From Williamsia sp. CHRR-6 (GTDB lineage Bacteria > Actinomycetota > Actinomycetes > Mycobacteriales > Mycobacteriaceae): DNA of 64,000 nt. The first letter of the stretch is position 1. Each line of letters starts with the position of its first letter. Made by a program: the position numbers and the translations under genes. The stretch is from NCBI RefSeq assembly GCF_018474015.1, contig NZ_JAHCSG010000001.1:1178001-1242000 (forward strand), in the 5' to 3' direction. The notes beneath the pieces were generated by a model. The model was not told the origin of the DNA. It ran no database searches and saw only the letters and a list, made by a program, of their open reading frames with translations. This document shows positions 17,631 through 27,124 of this stretch, piece after piece.

Positions 17631-18383
17631 ATGACAAGCCCCGCGCCCGCATGGGAACATGCCACTCACGTGCTGGTCCGCGAACTGCACGGCGAGGACT
17701 ACGAGCTGCCGCCTCGCGTGCAGGTAGGTCACACCGTGATCGGGATGCTGGCCACGTCGACCTGGGCCATCGAAGGCGTGTACCTCGCGACGGCCGGGCT
17801 CAACGGTGTCGATCTCACGCTCACCGAACCCCTCGTCCCGCACTGCGGCGTCTCGGTGCCGGCGCTGGAGCTGCGGATGCGCGAACCCGTACCTCGCGTC
17901 GCCAACACGCCACACCCACAGTGGGCCAACCGGATGCTCGCGGCCATCGCTGCCGAGGTCATCTCCCCCACACCGTGGTATCGCCTAGACCATTCCTGCG
18001 CCGGACATCACCTCGGCGAGTACGACCTGCTGACTGCACGCACCTGGGGCTGCAACACGTGCGGGCGCGACCCAGCCACCGAGTACGCGCCGCGATTCGA
18101 GGCCCACGCCACCGGGATGCGGCTGGACCCCAGCATCGACCTCGACATCACGATCGCGGTCTGTCCGTCGTGCCACGAGATCTTGCATCAACCGATCGCG
18201 CCGTCGGTGAACGAACTCATGTACGGCCTTCGCCCCGAATGCCCACAATGCGGCGACCGGCAGGCCGACGTCGTCACCCTCAACACCGCCCTACCAGCGC
18301 CGGTGGGCGTCATCGCGCTGGCCGAGCTCAACCCTGCCGAAGCGCCCGACTTCGTGTGTCGACATTGCCACCATCAGTGGTGA
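17631..18383 (+). CDS. zinc-ribbon hypothetical protein
   Basis: 250 residues, ATG with AAGGA seven bases upstream. The N-terminal half has no recognised fold. The C-terminal half holds three or four CxxC pairs (CNTCGRD, CPSCHEIL, CPQCGDR, CRHCHHQW), which suggest two zinc ribbons. A decayed copy of the C-terminal part lies 0.9 kb upstream. Function is unknown; zinc ribbons suggest nucleic acid or protein binding. It is followed by a 21-bp repeat array and then a methyltransferase gene in the same direction. Confidence 0.65.
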   Translation: MTSPAPAWEHATHVLVRELHGEDYELPPRVQVGHTVIGMLATSTWAIEGVYLATAGLNGVDLTLTEPLVPHCGVSVPALELRMREPVPRVANTPHPQWANRMLAAIAAEVISPTPWYRLDHSCAGHHLGEYDLLTARTWGCNTCGRDPATEYAPRFEAHATGMRLDPSIDLDITIAVCPSCHEILHQPIAPSVNELMYGLRPECPQCGDRQADVVTLNTALPAPVGVIALAELNPAEAPDFVCRHCHHQW

Positions 18384-18402
18384 GCGATCACCTCCACCTC
18401 GC

Positions 18403-18467
18403 CGCCCAGTGGACGCCGAGTTTCCGCCCAGCGGACGGGATTTTCCGCCCAGTCGACGCGGGATCGG
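18403..18467 (+). repeat. intergenic 21/22-bp tandem repeat array (3 units)
   Basis: Units start at 18403, 18425 and 18446, each beginning CGCCCAGYSGACG (Y = T/C, S = G/C) with a T-rich end TTTC or TTTTC in the first two. They match the arrays at 14.6 and 34.2 kb. The array starts 19 bp after the zinc-ribbon gene stop. Confidence 0.8.
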
Positions 18468-18504
18468 CTTGCCAAGTGGCGGAGTGTCCGGGTGGACTGA
18501 ACGG

Positions 18505-19191
18505 ATGAGCGCCGATACTGAAACCAACACTCCCGCCTCGCCCGCCGACCATTGGGAGGCCCGGTACGCACAGAGCACCCGCGTGTGGTCGGGCCGGGTG
18601 AACGCCACCATGGCCGCAGTGGTAGCTCCATTACCCAAGGGCACCAACGGAACTGCCTTGGACTTGGGCTGCGGCGAGGGTGGCGATGCGGTGTGGTTGG
18701 CCGAACACGGCTGGCAGGTGACAGCGGTCGACATCTCCCCGACCGCTGTCGCTCGGGGTGCGCAGGGGGCAGCTCAGCGCGGTGTCGCTGAGCGCATCAC
18801 CTGGATCGCGCATGACCTGTCCACGTGGACCACTGAGCAGACCTTCGACCTGATCACTGCATCCTTCTTCCATTCGACCGTCGAGTTCCCACGCACCGAG
18901 ATCCTCAGACGAGTTGTTGCACAGGTGAACCCGGGTGGTCACCTGGTACTCGTCACCCACGTCTTCGAGTCCGAGGCCGACATCCCGCCGTGGGCGTCGC
19001 GTCGTGATGATGGCACCCCCCACATGCCACACATGCCCGGCCCCGACCACGACGTCAACGAACTGGCTCTCGATCCCCGCCACTGGCAGATCGTCACCAG
19101 CGAGATCCGCACCCGCGAGGCCACCGGACCCGATGGCGTTCAGACAGCGACATTGAAGGACGGAGTTGTCGTCGCCACACGCCTCAATTGA
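18505..19191 (+). CDS. class I SAM-dependent methyltransferase
   Basis: 228 residues from the ATG at 18505; a longer frame runs back into the repeat array. The SAM-binding motif I reads ALDLGCGEGGDAVWLAEHGW near residue 49, with motif II Asp in VTAVDIS. It resembles the TehB/UbiE-like Methyltransf_25 group. Substrate unknown. Co-directional with the zinc-ribbon gene before it and the DUF4429-like gene after it (64-bp gap). Confidence 0.85.
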   Translation: MSADTETNTPASPADHWEARYAQSTRVWSGRVNATMAAVVAPLPKGTNGTALDLGCGEGGDAVWLAEHGWQVTAVDISPTAVARGAQGAAQRGVAERITWIAHDLSTWTTEQTFDLITASFFHSTVEFPRTEILRRVVAQVNPGGHLVLVTHVFESEADIPPWASRRDDGTPHMPHMPGPDHDVNELALDPRHWQIVTSEIRTREATGPDGVQTATLKDGVVVATRLN

Positions 19192-19255
19192 TTCGTCGCA
19201 GCGCCGCATCTCGTAGAGTCGCCTCGACACTGTTCGCCTGCCTAACAAGGAACCC

Positions 19256-20944
19256 GTGCCCGAACTCGCCGTCGACGACATTCGCCTCAGCTGGGACACC
19301 ACCGGCATCACCGTGCACCGTCCCCCGCGAACCGGGTCCGGCCACAAGGCGACGTTCAGCGTGGTGTTTGCCCAACTCAGTGGCGTCTCGTTCCGTCGGG
19401 CCGGCGTGGTAAAGCCTGGCTGGATCGAGTTCGTGCCATACGGCACCCAACCTGCCACCAGATGGTGGGACGCAGTCGATCGCAACCACTGTGTCAGCCT
19501 CGTGAATACTCACAACGCCGCAGTCGAGGAAGTAATGCCGTTGTGGCAGAACCTGATCGCCTCCGCGAACCAGGCTCCTGCACAGGAGCGCTCGATCACC
19601 TGCATGGCAGCACAGTCGAGCTCGCTGGAATTGGGCACCGGCCATGTGACCGTGCAACTCGAGTCGAAGGGCGCTCCGTCAGCCGTTGTCGCATTGAGCG
19701 ACGTCACTGCGTTCGACGTGGACCCTGCGGGCCGTCGAGTCGACCTCGCATGGAGACGCCGAAACCCGGACGGCTCAGTCACGACCGAGGCAGCCGGCTT
19801 CACCAAATGTCAGGATCCTGGTTTCACCGAGATCGTCGGCGCGGCACAGCGTCGACTGCCATCGCACACGTTGAGCAACCCGGTCTATCGGGGCCTCGAT
19901 CTCTGGGTTGCGTTGCACGACAACCAGATCACCGTCACCGAGGGTAGGGGTTCCAAACGCCGTAGCCGAACGATCGAATGCGACGCTGTGACGTCGGTCG
20001 ACTACTCCTTCCGACGCCACGACTACACCGTCCGCCTGCAGCTCACCGACGACCGGCGCGAGAAGCTGACCTTCTCCCACCCCCGGGATGCCGCAGCCTT
20101 CGCAACCGCTGTGGGTGGTGTCAGTGACGACATCGATCGCCGGAAACCCGCACCTGCACAGCCTTTGGCCGCGCAACCCGAAGTCGACCTCACCACTGTC
20201 GGACCCTCCGACCTGAGTCCACGCGCCTATCGGCTTGGGCGTGCGGGTCACACCGTGACCGCCGTGCCGTTTCTCAGCACATCAGACACCGGGATCAATC
20301 TGACCGGTGCCGGACCTGATGGTCAGCGGTGGCTGAGGGCCCATCGCGACGCATCTCCTACACCCCCGTCGCCGCGACGCGGGGCGTGCTCAGTGACCAC
20401 CACTGATGGTCGCCGCCTGCTCGAGATCGGGAAACGCCCTGCGTGGAGACCATGGACCGCCCGACCCATTCACTGTGGACCACACCGCACTCCGCTCACC
20501 GTGCAAGTGCGGGCGGCGACGGTGTGGTTCCACACCTCCTGGCGCACTGCGTATTCCGACAACAGCACTATGATCACGATGTCAGAACCGCTGCGCGACG
20601 CGTTCCTGCGGCGAGTGCTTCGGGTGCCGGCGCGTGGCTTCACCAACACAAGTGGCGGGGGTGGCGGAAGTCTTGCCGACGTCGTGCTCTCCACGCTGCT
20701 GTTGATCGCAACGGTTGCGGTCGGTGCCGCATTTCTGTATCCGTTATCGCTGCTCAAGCGCAATTTTCGATTCATCATCCGCGACGCCGATGGACGACGC
20801 ATCGGGGTGGCTGAACACCGCACGTGGTCGCCACGACCGTCTGACGCCACCACCGTGTGGCTGGACGTGGACGCGCTACGTCGTTACGACGCAAACGAAC
20901 TCCTCGCCGCCACCTACACCCCCATCGTGTCGATCTGGGCGTGA
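19256..20944 (+). CDS. DUF4429-like protein with C-terminal membrane segment (paralogue 1)
   Basis: 562 residues, GTG start at 19256 with AAGGA six bases upstream. Residues 1 to about 300 contain repeated beta-rich blocks of the DUF4429 type (a PH-like fold), for example LDLWVALHDNQITVTEGRGS. The C-terminal 250 residues hold VPFLSTSDTGINLTGAGPDG, a hydrophobic stretch (LSTLLLIATVAVGAAFLYPL) and FRFIIRDADGRRIGVAEH, all of which recur in the next gene. No catalytic motif is evident. It is probably membrane-associated with most of the protein in the cytoplasm. Function unknown. Confidence 0.7.
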   Translation: MPELAVDDIRLSWDTTGITVHRPPRTGSGHKATFSVVFAQLSGVSFRRAGVVKPGWIEFVPYGTQPATRWWDAVDRNHCVSLVNTHNAAVEEVMPLWQNLIASANQAPAQERSITCMAAQSSSLELGTGHVTVQLESKGAPSAVVALSDVTAFDVDPAGRRVDLAWRRRNPDGSVTTEAAGFTKCQDPGFTEIVGAAQRRLPSHTLSNPVYRGLDLWVALHDNQITVTEGRGSKRRSRTIECDAVTSVDYSFRRHDYTVRLQLTDDRREKLTFSHPRDAAAFATAVGGVSDDIDRRKPAPAQPLAAQPEVDLTTVGPSDLSPRAYRLGRAGHTVTAVPFLSTSDTGINLTGAGPDGQRWLRAHRDASPTPPSPRRGACSVTTTDGRRLLEIGKRPAWRPWTARPIHCGPHRTPLTVQVRAATVWFHTSWRTAYSDNSTMITMSEPLRDAFLRRVLRVPARGFTNTSGGGGGSLADVVLSTLLLIATVAVGAAFLYPLSLLKRNFRFIIRDADGRRIGVAEHRTWSPRPSDATTVWLDVDALRRYDANELLAATYTPIVSIWA

Positions 20945-20988
20945 CAGCACCCCGGAACCCATAGGCACCGATCATGTCGAGGGATCAC

Positions 20989-22365
20989 ATGCTCACATCG
21001 CAAGAACCGCAGCTCATCACCTGCCAGTCGTCAGGGGGTGCAGCGGTCACCGTCTCCGCTACCGATGTCATCGTCACCGTCCCACGAGGGATCATCGGTA
21101 CCTATCCCGTCACTCTTGCGCCGCACGAACTCACCGCCTTCGTTGTCGACGAGTCGACGCGATCGCTGATCGTCGGCTGGCAGACCATTGCGCACACCGG
21201 CGAGATCTACCACGACGTCCTACTGATCAGTGACTGCGAGGACCCGGGGTGGTCGCTGCTCCTCACGGCGGGACTACCGCGACTGCCTGCTGAGCCACAG
21301 CGGGCCAGGACTTTTCGAACCCGTAACGGCGCGGTGCTGCTGCTGGACGACCGACTGGTTGTGGACACCGGTTCGTGGCGGCCCAGACACCGATCGGTGA
21401 CCATCCCCCTGCACCTCATCACCGCGGTTGATCACGATCTGCGACCAGACTCCACCACGCGGGAAGTAGGACTGAGGTGGCATCCAGGCCGCGGCAAGCG
21501 GACACTGTCGTTTCCCGACCACGCGCAGGCGCGCCGGTTTTTCATCGCGTTGGATCCGCCTCGATACACGATCAAGCCGCAATGGCGCGACGTGAAGCGT
21601 GAGCAGCTGGTCGACACCGGAGCCGACCGCATCCACGCCGAGGTCCGACAGCATTGGACCACAACGATCTTCGATCGGATCGCCCATCCCGATCCCCGAC
21701 CTCGACAGCGCCGACTAGGCCGGATGGGACGACGCGCCACCGTGGTGCCGTTCCTGTCCACGGGTCCTGGCGGTCTGATGGTGGGTGTCGGCCCGGACGG
21801 GCAGCGCTGGCTGGAAGCCGACAGGACGTGGGGCGAGGACAGCGAAAGGGCTTCCCTCACCGCGCGCGACGGCAGCGTCATCACCGAGATCGAGGCACCT
21901 ACGTGGAGTCTGACGCGGACGGTGCGGCTGGGGACCCACCACGGTGCCGATCTGACCGCCAGGGTCAACGCGATGGTGTTCTTCTACACGCGCTGGAACG
22001 TGCGCGACCACATGAGAAATCGGTTCATCACCGTCACCGAGCCGATCCGCGATGCCGCACTGCGTCGTGTGACGCGCGGTCTGATCGGGGTCTTCGGCCT
22101 TCTCGGCAGCGACATCGGCGGCATCGTGATCATGCTGCTGGTGTATTCGCTGGTATGGCCGCTGTCGGTGGTGAAGCCCAAGTTTCGCTACATCATTCGC
22201 GATTCCACCGGCCGCCGGATCGGTGTCGCCGAGTCACCGGTCCGCTCGTTCGATGCCGCCGCGGCGATGACGGTCTGGATGGATGTCGATGCGATCGCTG
22301 CTGTTTCGCCCCAGCGGCTTCTCGGGGCAATCCATGTGCCCGTCACCACCATCACGCTGTGGTGA
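20989..22365 (+). CDS. DUF4429-like protein with C-terminal membrane segment (paralogue 2)
   Basis: 458 residues from the ATG at 20989, which has GAGGG five bases upstream; an in-frame ATG at 20974 has a poorer ribosome site. It repeats the design of the preceding gene: PH-like/DUF4429 blocks, then VPFLSTGPGGLMVGVGPDG, a hydrophobic stretch (IGGIVIMLLVYSLVWPLSV), FRYIIRDSTGRRIGVAES and MTVWMDVDAIA. The pair arose by tandem duplication and has diverged. It ends 5 bp before the convergent DUF4132 gene. Confidence 0.7.
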   Translation: MLTSQEPQLITCQSSGGAAVTVSATDVIVTVPRGIIGTYPVTLAPHELTAFVVDESTRSLIVGWQTIAHTGEIYHDVLLISDCEDPGWSLLLTAGLPRLPAEPQRARTFRTRNGAVLLLDDRLVVDTGSWRPRHRSVTIPLHLITAVDHDLRPDSTTREVGLRWHPGRGKRTLSFPDHAQARRFFIALDPPRYTIKPQWRDVKREQLVDTGADRIHAEVRQHWTTTIFDRIAHPDPRPRQRRLGRMGRRATVVPFLSTGPGGLMVGVGPDGQRWLEADRTWGEDSERASLTARDGSVITEIEAPTWSLTRTVRLGTHHGADLTARVNAMVFFYTRWNVRDHMRNRFITVTEPIRDAALRRVTRGLIGVFGLLGSDIGGIVIMLLVYSLVWPLSVVKPKFRYIIRDSTGRRIGVAESPVRSFDAAAAMTVWMDVDAIAAVSPQRLLGAIHVPVTTITLW

Positions 22366-22370
22366 TCGTT

Positions 22371-25300
22371 TCAGGATGCTCGGCCCACCAGCTGTTCCAG
22401 GATGGTCGGATCGGTGATCTTCGAGTCCCGGGCCAGCAGAACGACTTTCGAGATGATCTCGGCAGTGCGTGGATCGTCGTCGGCGAACGGCAAGAAGACG
22501 CGCCCCCGATGTTGGGCTGACACTGCGATGATGCACACCGCGTTGCCGGGCAACAGGTGCACCTGACCGGAACCGAGATGGATCGAATAGCGCCCCAACG
22601 AGCCCTCGATCAGCACGTGGTGGGCCCCGACATCCACGTTGTCCAGCGACAACATCTCGGCGGTCTCGGCCACCAGTCGCGCCCGCACCTCGATCGAGGA
22701 CTCCGAGGTCTGTGGGTCAACCCCGCCGGCGTGCGCCACCGAGACCACCAGGTCCAGGTCCCGCATCACTTCCGAGAACACCCGCGGCGCAACATCATCC
22801 AACACGACCGGATGGTTTGTGCCGGAGGGGACGAAGTACAGGTTGCCCAGCGTGGGCAGTTCCACGTCGCCGGGAGTGCCCCACGCCGAATCGAGCATCA
22901 CCCACGCGGTGAGCTTCTCGGCATGGAAGGTGCGCGAATATCCGCTCCCCTGGTCAGCCACCCAGCCACGTTCGGTGAACAGCGCTCGCGCTTGGGCCGG
23001 TTGGACCTGATGGCCCGCGTAGCGCCGTGAGCGGATGCCTGCCTCGTCACGCTCGTTTGCGTTGAGTGTGTACAGCTCTCGGAACAGCTGCTTGAACGGC
23101 TGGGTGCGGCGCTGTGCCATCACCGCATGCTGAAGCGCGGGCCATTCACCCGAGGCCAGCAGATCAATCGGGTGGGCCACCCGCACCGCCCCCATCGCAC
23201 GCTGCGCCTGGCCATCACCGTCCATCAGGGTCACCGATGTGGTGCCATCACTGCCGCCGAAAAACCCGACGAAACCCTCGGAATCGACCATCACCAGATC
23301 GGCCAGCATGGGCGCGATGATCGGGTGCTCTGCCAGCGCCGCGATCTCGCCCGGCTCGCACGGATCGCCCAGCACAGCAGCATCTTCCAGCGACCGACGC
23401 ATTCGCTTACGCTGCGACCGCAGCTCGGCGGCCCGCTGCCGCAACGCAGCGATCTCAGGGACCTTCGCCGACTTCGTCGGCACCGCCGCCAGGGTCTTGG
23501 CACCACGACGCACCTGCAGCTCGGGGTTGCCCTCGGCGTCCACCGACAGACTCACTTCAAGGTCACCGTCGGTTGCGCTGATGGGCCCAGCCATCAGGTC
23601 TTTCACCGCCGCAGTCTCCATCGCCCACCGAAGTCGTTGCGGATCACGATATCCCGCAGTACGGGCCAGGTTGTCCAGCCCGATCAGCATGGCCGTACGT
23701 TCGGAGGCGCGTCGCTGCGAACCCGAGGTGCGGTCCGAGCGCACGAAGTCTGAGATCAGCTCGTAGCGGGCCAGCAGGTCGCTCTCACCCGCCAAGGGCA
23801 CCAAGCCCAGCGCCCGGACCGAATCCTGGTGTCGCTTGGTTGAGATCCGCTGCTGCAGTTCATCAGTGGTCACCGAGGCCAACAAAGCGGTGGCGAACAG
23901 TTCAGCGCGCTTGTGACCGCCGGCCGAGGACGCGTACTTCCCCGCCGCCAGTATCCGCCGGAACTCTTTCTCCCCCAGAGTATCCAGCATCTCGGTGAAC
24001 CACGCGACGTCGGTGGCCCCATTCACCAGGTCATCGGCGGCCAGCGGCGTACGTTGGCTCACCTCACTGGTCCATTCGCTGCGGGTGTCGGCGTCGACCG
24101 ACCACGACGAGTCCTTGGTGTGCGCGTGGATCCACCACACCGCCGATTCCAGACCGGCCAGTCCCAGGTGCTGCTCGATCAGCGCTGCCCACTGGGGCGC
24201 ATACACCGCCACCTCGACCTGCCTGCCCACACTCACCCCCGCCGCCGCGAGTTCGGCGCCCAGGGTGGCTGCGGTGTCCTCCGCATCCGGCCAGGTACCC
24301 CGAACCAGTTGCGAGAGAATCGATTCCCTGGTGGTCGTCCACACGTAACCGCGCACAAACGGGCGCTTACCCAGCGCCGCCACCGCACGCACCAGATTGG
24401 CGGCGCCGTACACGGTGCGGATCCGGTCAGCCAGGTAGGTGACCGGGGTGGGCAGGTCTCCGCGCTCGAACTCGATGTCGAGCACCACCGAGCGCACCTC
24501 GTCGACCACCTCCTGCAGCCGGGGGGCGGTGGCCCACGGATCGGGTCGCCGCCGGGTCACGCTGTGCAACATGATCGAATGGCGACCGCCGAACTCATCG
24601 GGTCGGACAAGGGCTTCGAGCAGATCGTCGCGGGTGGCCAGGCCGCGGGTGAAGACATCTGCGACGAGACGTTGGGACGCCGGTACGCGAAATGGCCGGT
24701 CGGGCGCGGTCTCGCCGGAATCGGAGTCTGGGACCGGCACGCGTGGGCCATTCCATTCGTCGTATGCGCCTTCAGGCTCGTCCACGAAACGCGCGCTTGC
24801 CCACAGCCGTTGACGCTGGGCGTCGGAAAGACCCTCCGGCATGTCACACAGCGGCTCCAACAGATTGCGCAGCGCGCTGCGCGGTTCGGGTACGGCCACC
24901 GATCCCCAGCTGTGGCGCTTCAGCTCGATCCCCCGGTGCGCGAGGAACGCATCCGATCCGTGACACGTCCCGACATCCAGCGCCGCCGCCATCGTCTCCA
25001 GGTGATCGAGCATCACCGGCACCCAACCACGGTGCCGCAGCGAATCGCTGAGGTCGTAGATGAAGCTTCGTCCGATCCGCGGTAGCTCCCACCATGCCTC
25101 GACTGCCGCCGAACCGACAACGATCTCCGACACCCGGTGCGTCCACAGGTCGGGATGTCTCATCGCCGCAAGCAGTTCCAGTTCCACTCCCCCCTCGGTG
25201 AGAGTGGGTTGCACGCGTTCCCACCACGGCCCGAACACCTCGGCCAATGGAACTTGTCCGGCTGGGACCGACGGGATCCACCGCAGGTTGACCAGCAATT

Positions 25301-27122
25301 CCGGGTCGCTGAACACCTTCACCTCGGTTTCGGCGTGCTCTGCGAAAAAGGCTTTCAACGATGTGATCAGGCTCAGGCAGCGGTCATGAAACCCCGCCCA
25401 CACAGCTGGATCCGGCGGCGTGGGACGCACCGCCGGAGTACGCAATTCGACGTTGGGTGTCAACACGGCAGGGAAGGTGGCTTCGGTCTCTGCCTGGGCG
25501 CTTTCGCGCAACTCCTGCGCCGCGCGCTTCTGTTCGGCAGTACCGGATTCCAGCCGGGCGATGCTGGCCGCCACTGCGTCGGGTTCCTGAGACTGCAGAC
25601 GCCGCAACACGATGGTGCGCACGTCAGCGGACTTACGGGTCAGGTACTTCTCGATCTGGCGAGCCTCGTCGTCGGTGATCGACGCAAACGCCTCGATCGA
25701 CCCGCCCACCACCTTGCGCACGTCAGCGCTCTTGTCAGCGAGCATCGCGAACAACTCGCTCCGATAGGTCGCGGGCTTGAGGCAGAACCGGAGCGCCATC
25801 TTGCGTCGGCCCACCGGGCTGGCCAGGTCGATGATGTCCCAGCGTGATTCCAGACCTGTCCCGTGGGTCACCAGCACATCGGCCGCAGCCGATTGCGAGA
25901 TCTCGATGGTGTTCTCACCGATGATGGCCACGTCGATCTTGGTGGGCTTGCCCAGCGTCGGTAGGCGCTTGTCCAGTGCCGCAATCCCTTCTGGCGGAAG
26001 CGGGTGGTCGGTCCAGCCATTCCACAGCCCCAGTGCCACGGCGAACACAGCGGGATCAGGGTCGCCCAGGGCGGCCGACAACGCCGCAGCCGCTGTGGGG
26101 GTGTTGATGTCGCGCAGCATCCGAGCAGCCGCGAGTCGCTGCCCGGGATCACCGTGAGCCAGGATCTGCGCAGCCACATCGATGGTCGGCACGATGTCGT
26201 GCAGCGCGCAGGCCCACAGCCCGACGAACACGTCGAGCGCGGGCTCGGCGAGCAGTCGATGCGCGAGATCATCGGTGCTGGAATCGTATTCGTCCAGCCA
26301 TCGGATCATCGCCGCGACCAGGCCGGCCACCTCGCGCTCTTTGGCCACGGTCAACTCCTCGCCCACCCACACCCCCACCGCACGAACGGTGGCGGCGAAG
26401 CGGATCAGCCCATGGTCGGCCACGGCCTGCAACAGGGTGCGCAGGCCACCGGGATGCGCCAGGTCCGCCGACTCCAGGATGACCTGTCGCAGGCCCTCGG
26501 AGCGTTGCGCGGCCACCAGGTTCTCGGCCACCAGCTGCCAATACCGAGGCTCGGGAACAGCAAGCAACGCCGAGTAGGCGACTCGAGATGGACCACAGAT
26601 CTCATGTTCACCGCGCAGCTGTGACGCCAGCTCCTCGGCGATCGCGCTGTGGCCGTTGATGATCGCAGTGGCGAACACTGCGGCCATCGAAAAGCCGTAC
26701 GGGTAGGCGTGCTGATGCCATCGCACGTGCCAACTCAGCGGCTGCGCAAACTCCGCCACGTCATAGAGCGTCGAACGAACCATGTGCCAGCGCGCCTGCG
26801 CGGAGTCGGCGGGGTTGCTCGAACGGTATCCCCGACGCATCCATCCCTGCTGATACGGCGCGTCCACACCCCACGTCCACGTCGCGGCGAGTTCGCGTGA
26901 CATCTCCGGGACCATCGCGGCGAAGACTGCCGCTCGCTTGCGGTCGTCGAGCTCGTCGAGCCGGGCACACAGGTCGGTGGTGGGCAGTCGCGAATCATTC
27001 ATCGCCGCCGCCACATTGCGCGCCAACGCTGATGCCCGCGGTTTCGCACGAATGGTGCGAAAGGTTTCATCGGTGGTCCGGTACTGCGCGAGTTGTTCGC
27101 GTGCTTGCTCATTCGAGAGCAT
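22371..27122 (-). CDS. giant HEAT-repeat / DUF4132 protein (MolR/YehI-like)
   Basis: 1583 residues, soluble, no signal peptide or membrane segment. Residues 1 to about 560 are helical with HEAT-like repeats (DPGQRLAAARMLRDINTPTA, then ALGDPDPAVFAVALGLW). A long helical middle leads to a DUF4132 core around 1240-1400, recognised by QPFKQLFRELYTLN, RYAGHQV and LFTERGWV. The C-terminal about 110 residues (RDLDLVVSVAHAGGVDPQTS, then HVLIEGSLGRYSIHLGSG) match the domain that usually ends DUF4132 proteins (DUF7737). E. coli YehI and MolR are relatives, but the WGR domain seen in some is absent. Biochemical role unknown. It starts 2 bp after a ubiquitin-like gene, so both are surely co-translated. 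Confidence 0.8.
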   Translation of the reverse strand: MLSNEQAREQLAQYRTTDETFRTIRAKPRASALARNVAAAMNDSRLPTTDLCARLDELDDRKRAAVFAAMVPEMSRELAATWTWGVDAPYQQGWMRRGYRSSNPADSAQARWHMVRSTLYDVAEFAQPLSWHVRWHQHAYPYGFSMAAVFATAIINGHSAIAEELASQLRGEHEICGPSRVAYSALLAVPEPRYWQLVAENLVAAQRSEGLRQVILESADLAHPGGLRTLLQAVADHGLIRFAATVRAVGVWVGEELTVAKEREVAGLVAAMIRWLDEYDSSTDDLAHRLLAEPALDVFVGLWACALHDIVPTIDVAAQILAHGDPGQRLAAARMLRDINTPTAAAALSAALGDPDPAVFAVALGLWNGWTDHPLPPEGIAALDKRLPTLGKPTKIDVAIIGENTIEISQSAAADVLVTHGTGLESRWDIIDLASPVGRRKMALRFCLKPATYRSELFAMLADKSADVRKVVGGSIEAFASITDDEARQIEKYLTRKSADVRTIVLRRLQSQEPDAVAASIARLESGTAEQKRAAQELRESAQAETEATFPAVLTPNVELRTPAVRPTPPDPAVWAGFHDRCLSLITSLKAFFAEHAETEVKVFSDPELLVNLRWIPSVPAGQVPLAEVFGPWWERVQPTLTEGGVELELLAAMRHPDLWTHRVSEIVVGSAAVEAWWELPRIGRSFIYDLSDSLRHRGWVPVMLDHLETMAAALDVGTCHGSDAFLAHRGIELKRHSWGSVAVPEPRSALRNLLEPLCDMPEGLSDAQRQRLWASARFVDEPEGAYDEWNGPRVPVPDSDSGETAPDRPFRVPASQRLVADVFTRGLATRDDLLEALVRPDEFGGRHSIMLHSVTRRRPDPWATAPRLQEVVDEVRSVVLDIEFERGDLPTPVTYLADRIRTVYGAANLVRAVAALGKRPFVRGYVWTTTRESILSQLVRGTWPDAEDTAATLGAELAAAGVSVGRQVEVAVYAPQWAALIEQHLGLAGLESAVWWIHAHTKDSSWSVDADTRSEWTSEVSQRTPLAADDLVNGATDVAWFTEMLDTLGEKEFRRILAAGKYASSAGGHKRAELFATALLASVTTDELQQRISTKRHQDSVRALGLVPLAGESDLLARYELISDFVRSDRTSGSQRRASERTAMLIGLDNLARTAGYRDPQRLRWAMETAAVKDLMAGPISATDGDLEVSLSVDAEGNPELQVRRGAKTLAAVPTKSAKVPEIAALRQRAAELRSQRKRMRRSLEDAAVLGDPCEPGEIAALAEHPIIAPMLADLVMVDSEGFVGFFGGSDGTTSVTLMDGDGQAQRAMGAVRVAHPIDLLASGEWPALQHAVMAQRRTQPFKQLFRELYTLNANERDEAGIRSRRYAGHQVQPAQARALFTERGWVADQGSGYSRTFHAEKLTAWVMLDSAWGTPGDVELPTLGNLYFVPSGTNHPVVLDDVAPRVFSEVMRDLDLVVSVAHAGGVDPQTSESSIEVRARLVAETAEMLSLDNVDVGAHHVLIEGSLGRYSIHLGSGQVHLLPGNAVCIIAVSAQHRGRVFLPFADDDPRTAEIISKVVLLARDSKITDPTILEQLVGRAS

Positions 27123-27124
27123 GC

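Noticed and set aside
17402-17665. 87-residue minus-strand open frame across the gap before the zinc-ribbon gene
   Set aside because: It overlaps the well-supported start of the zinc-ribbon gene, has no ribosome site and shows no recognisable motif.
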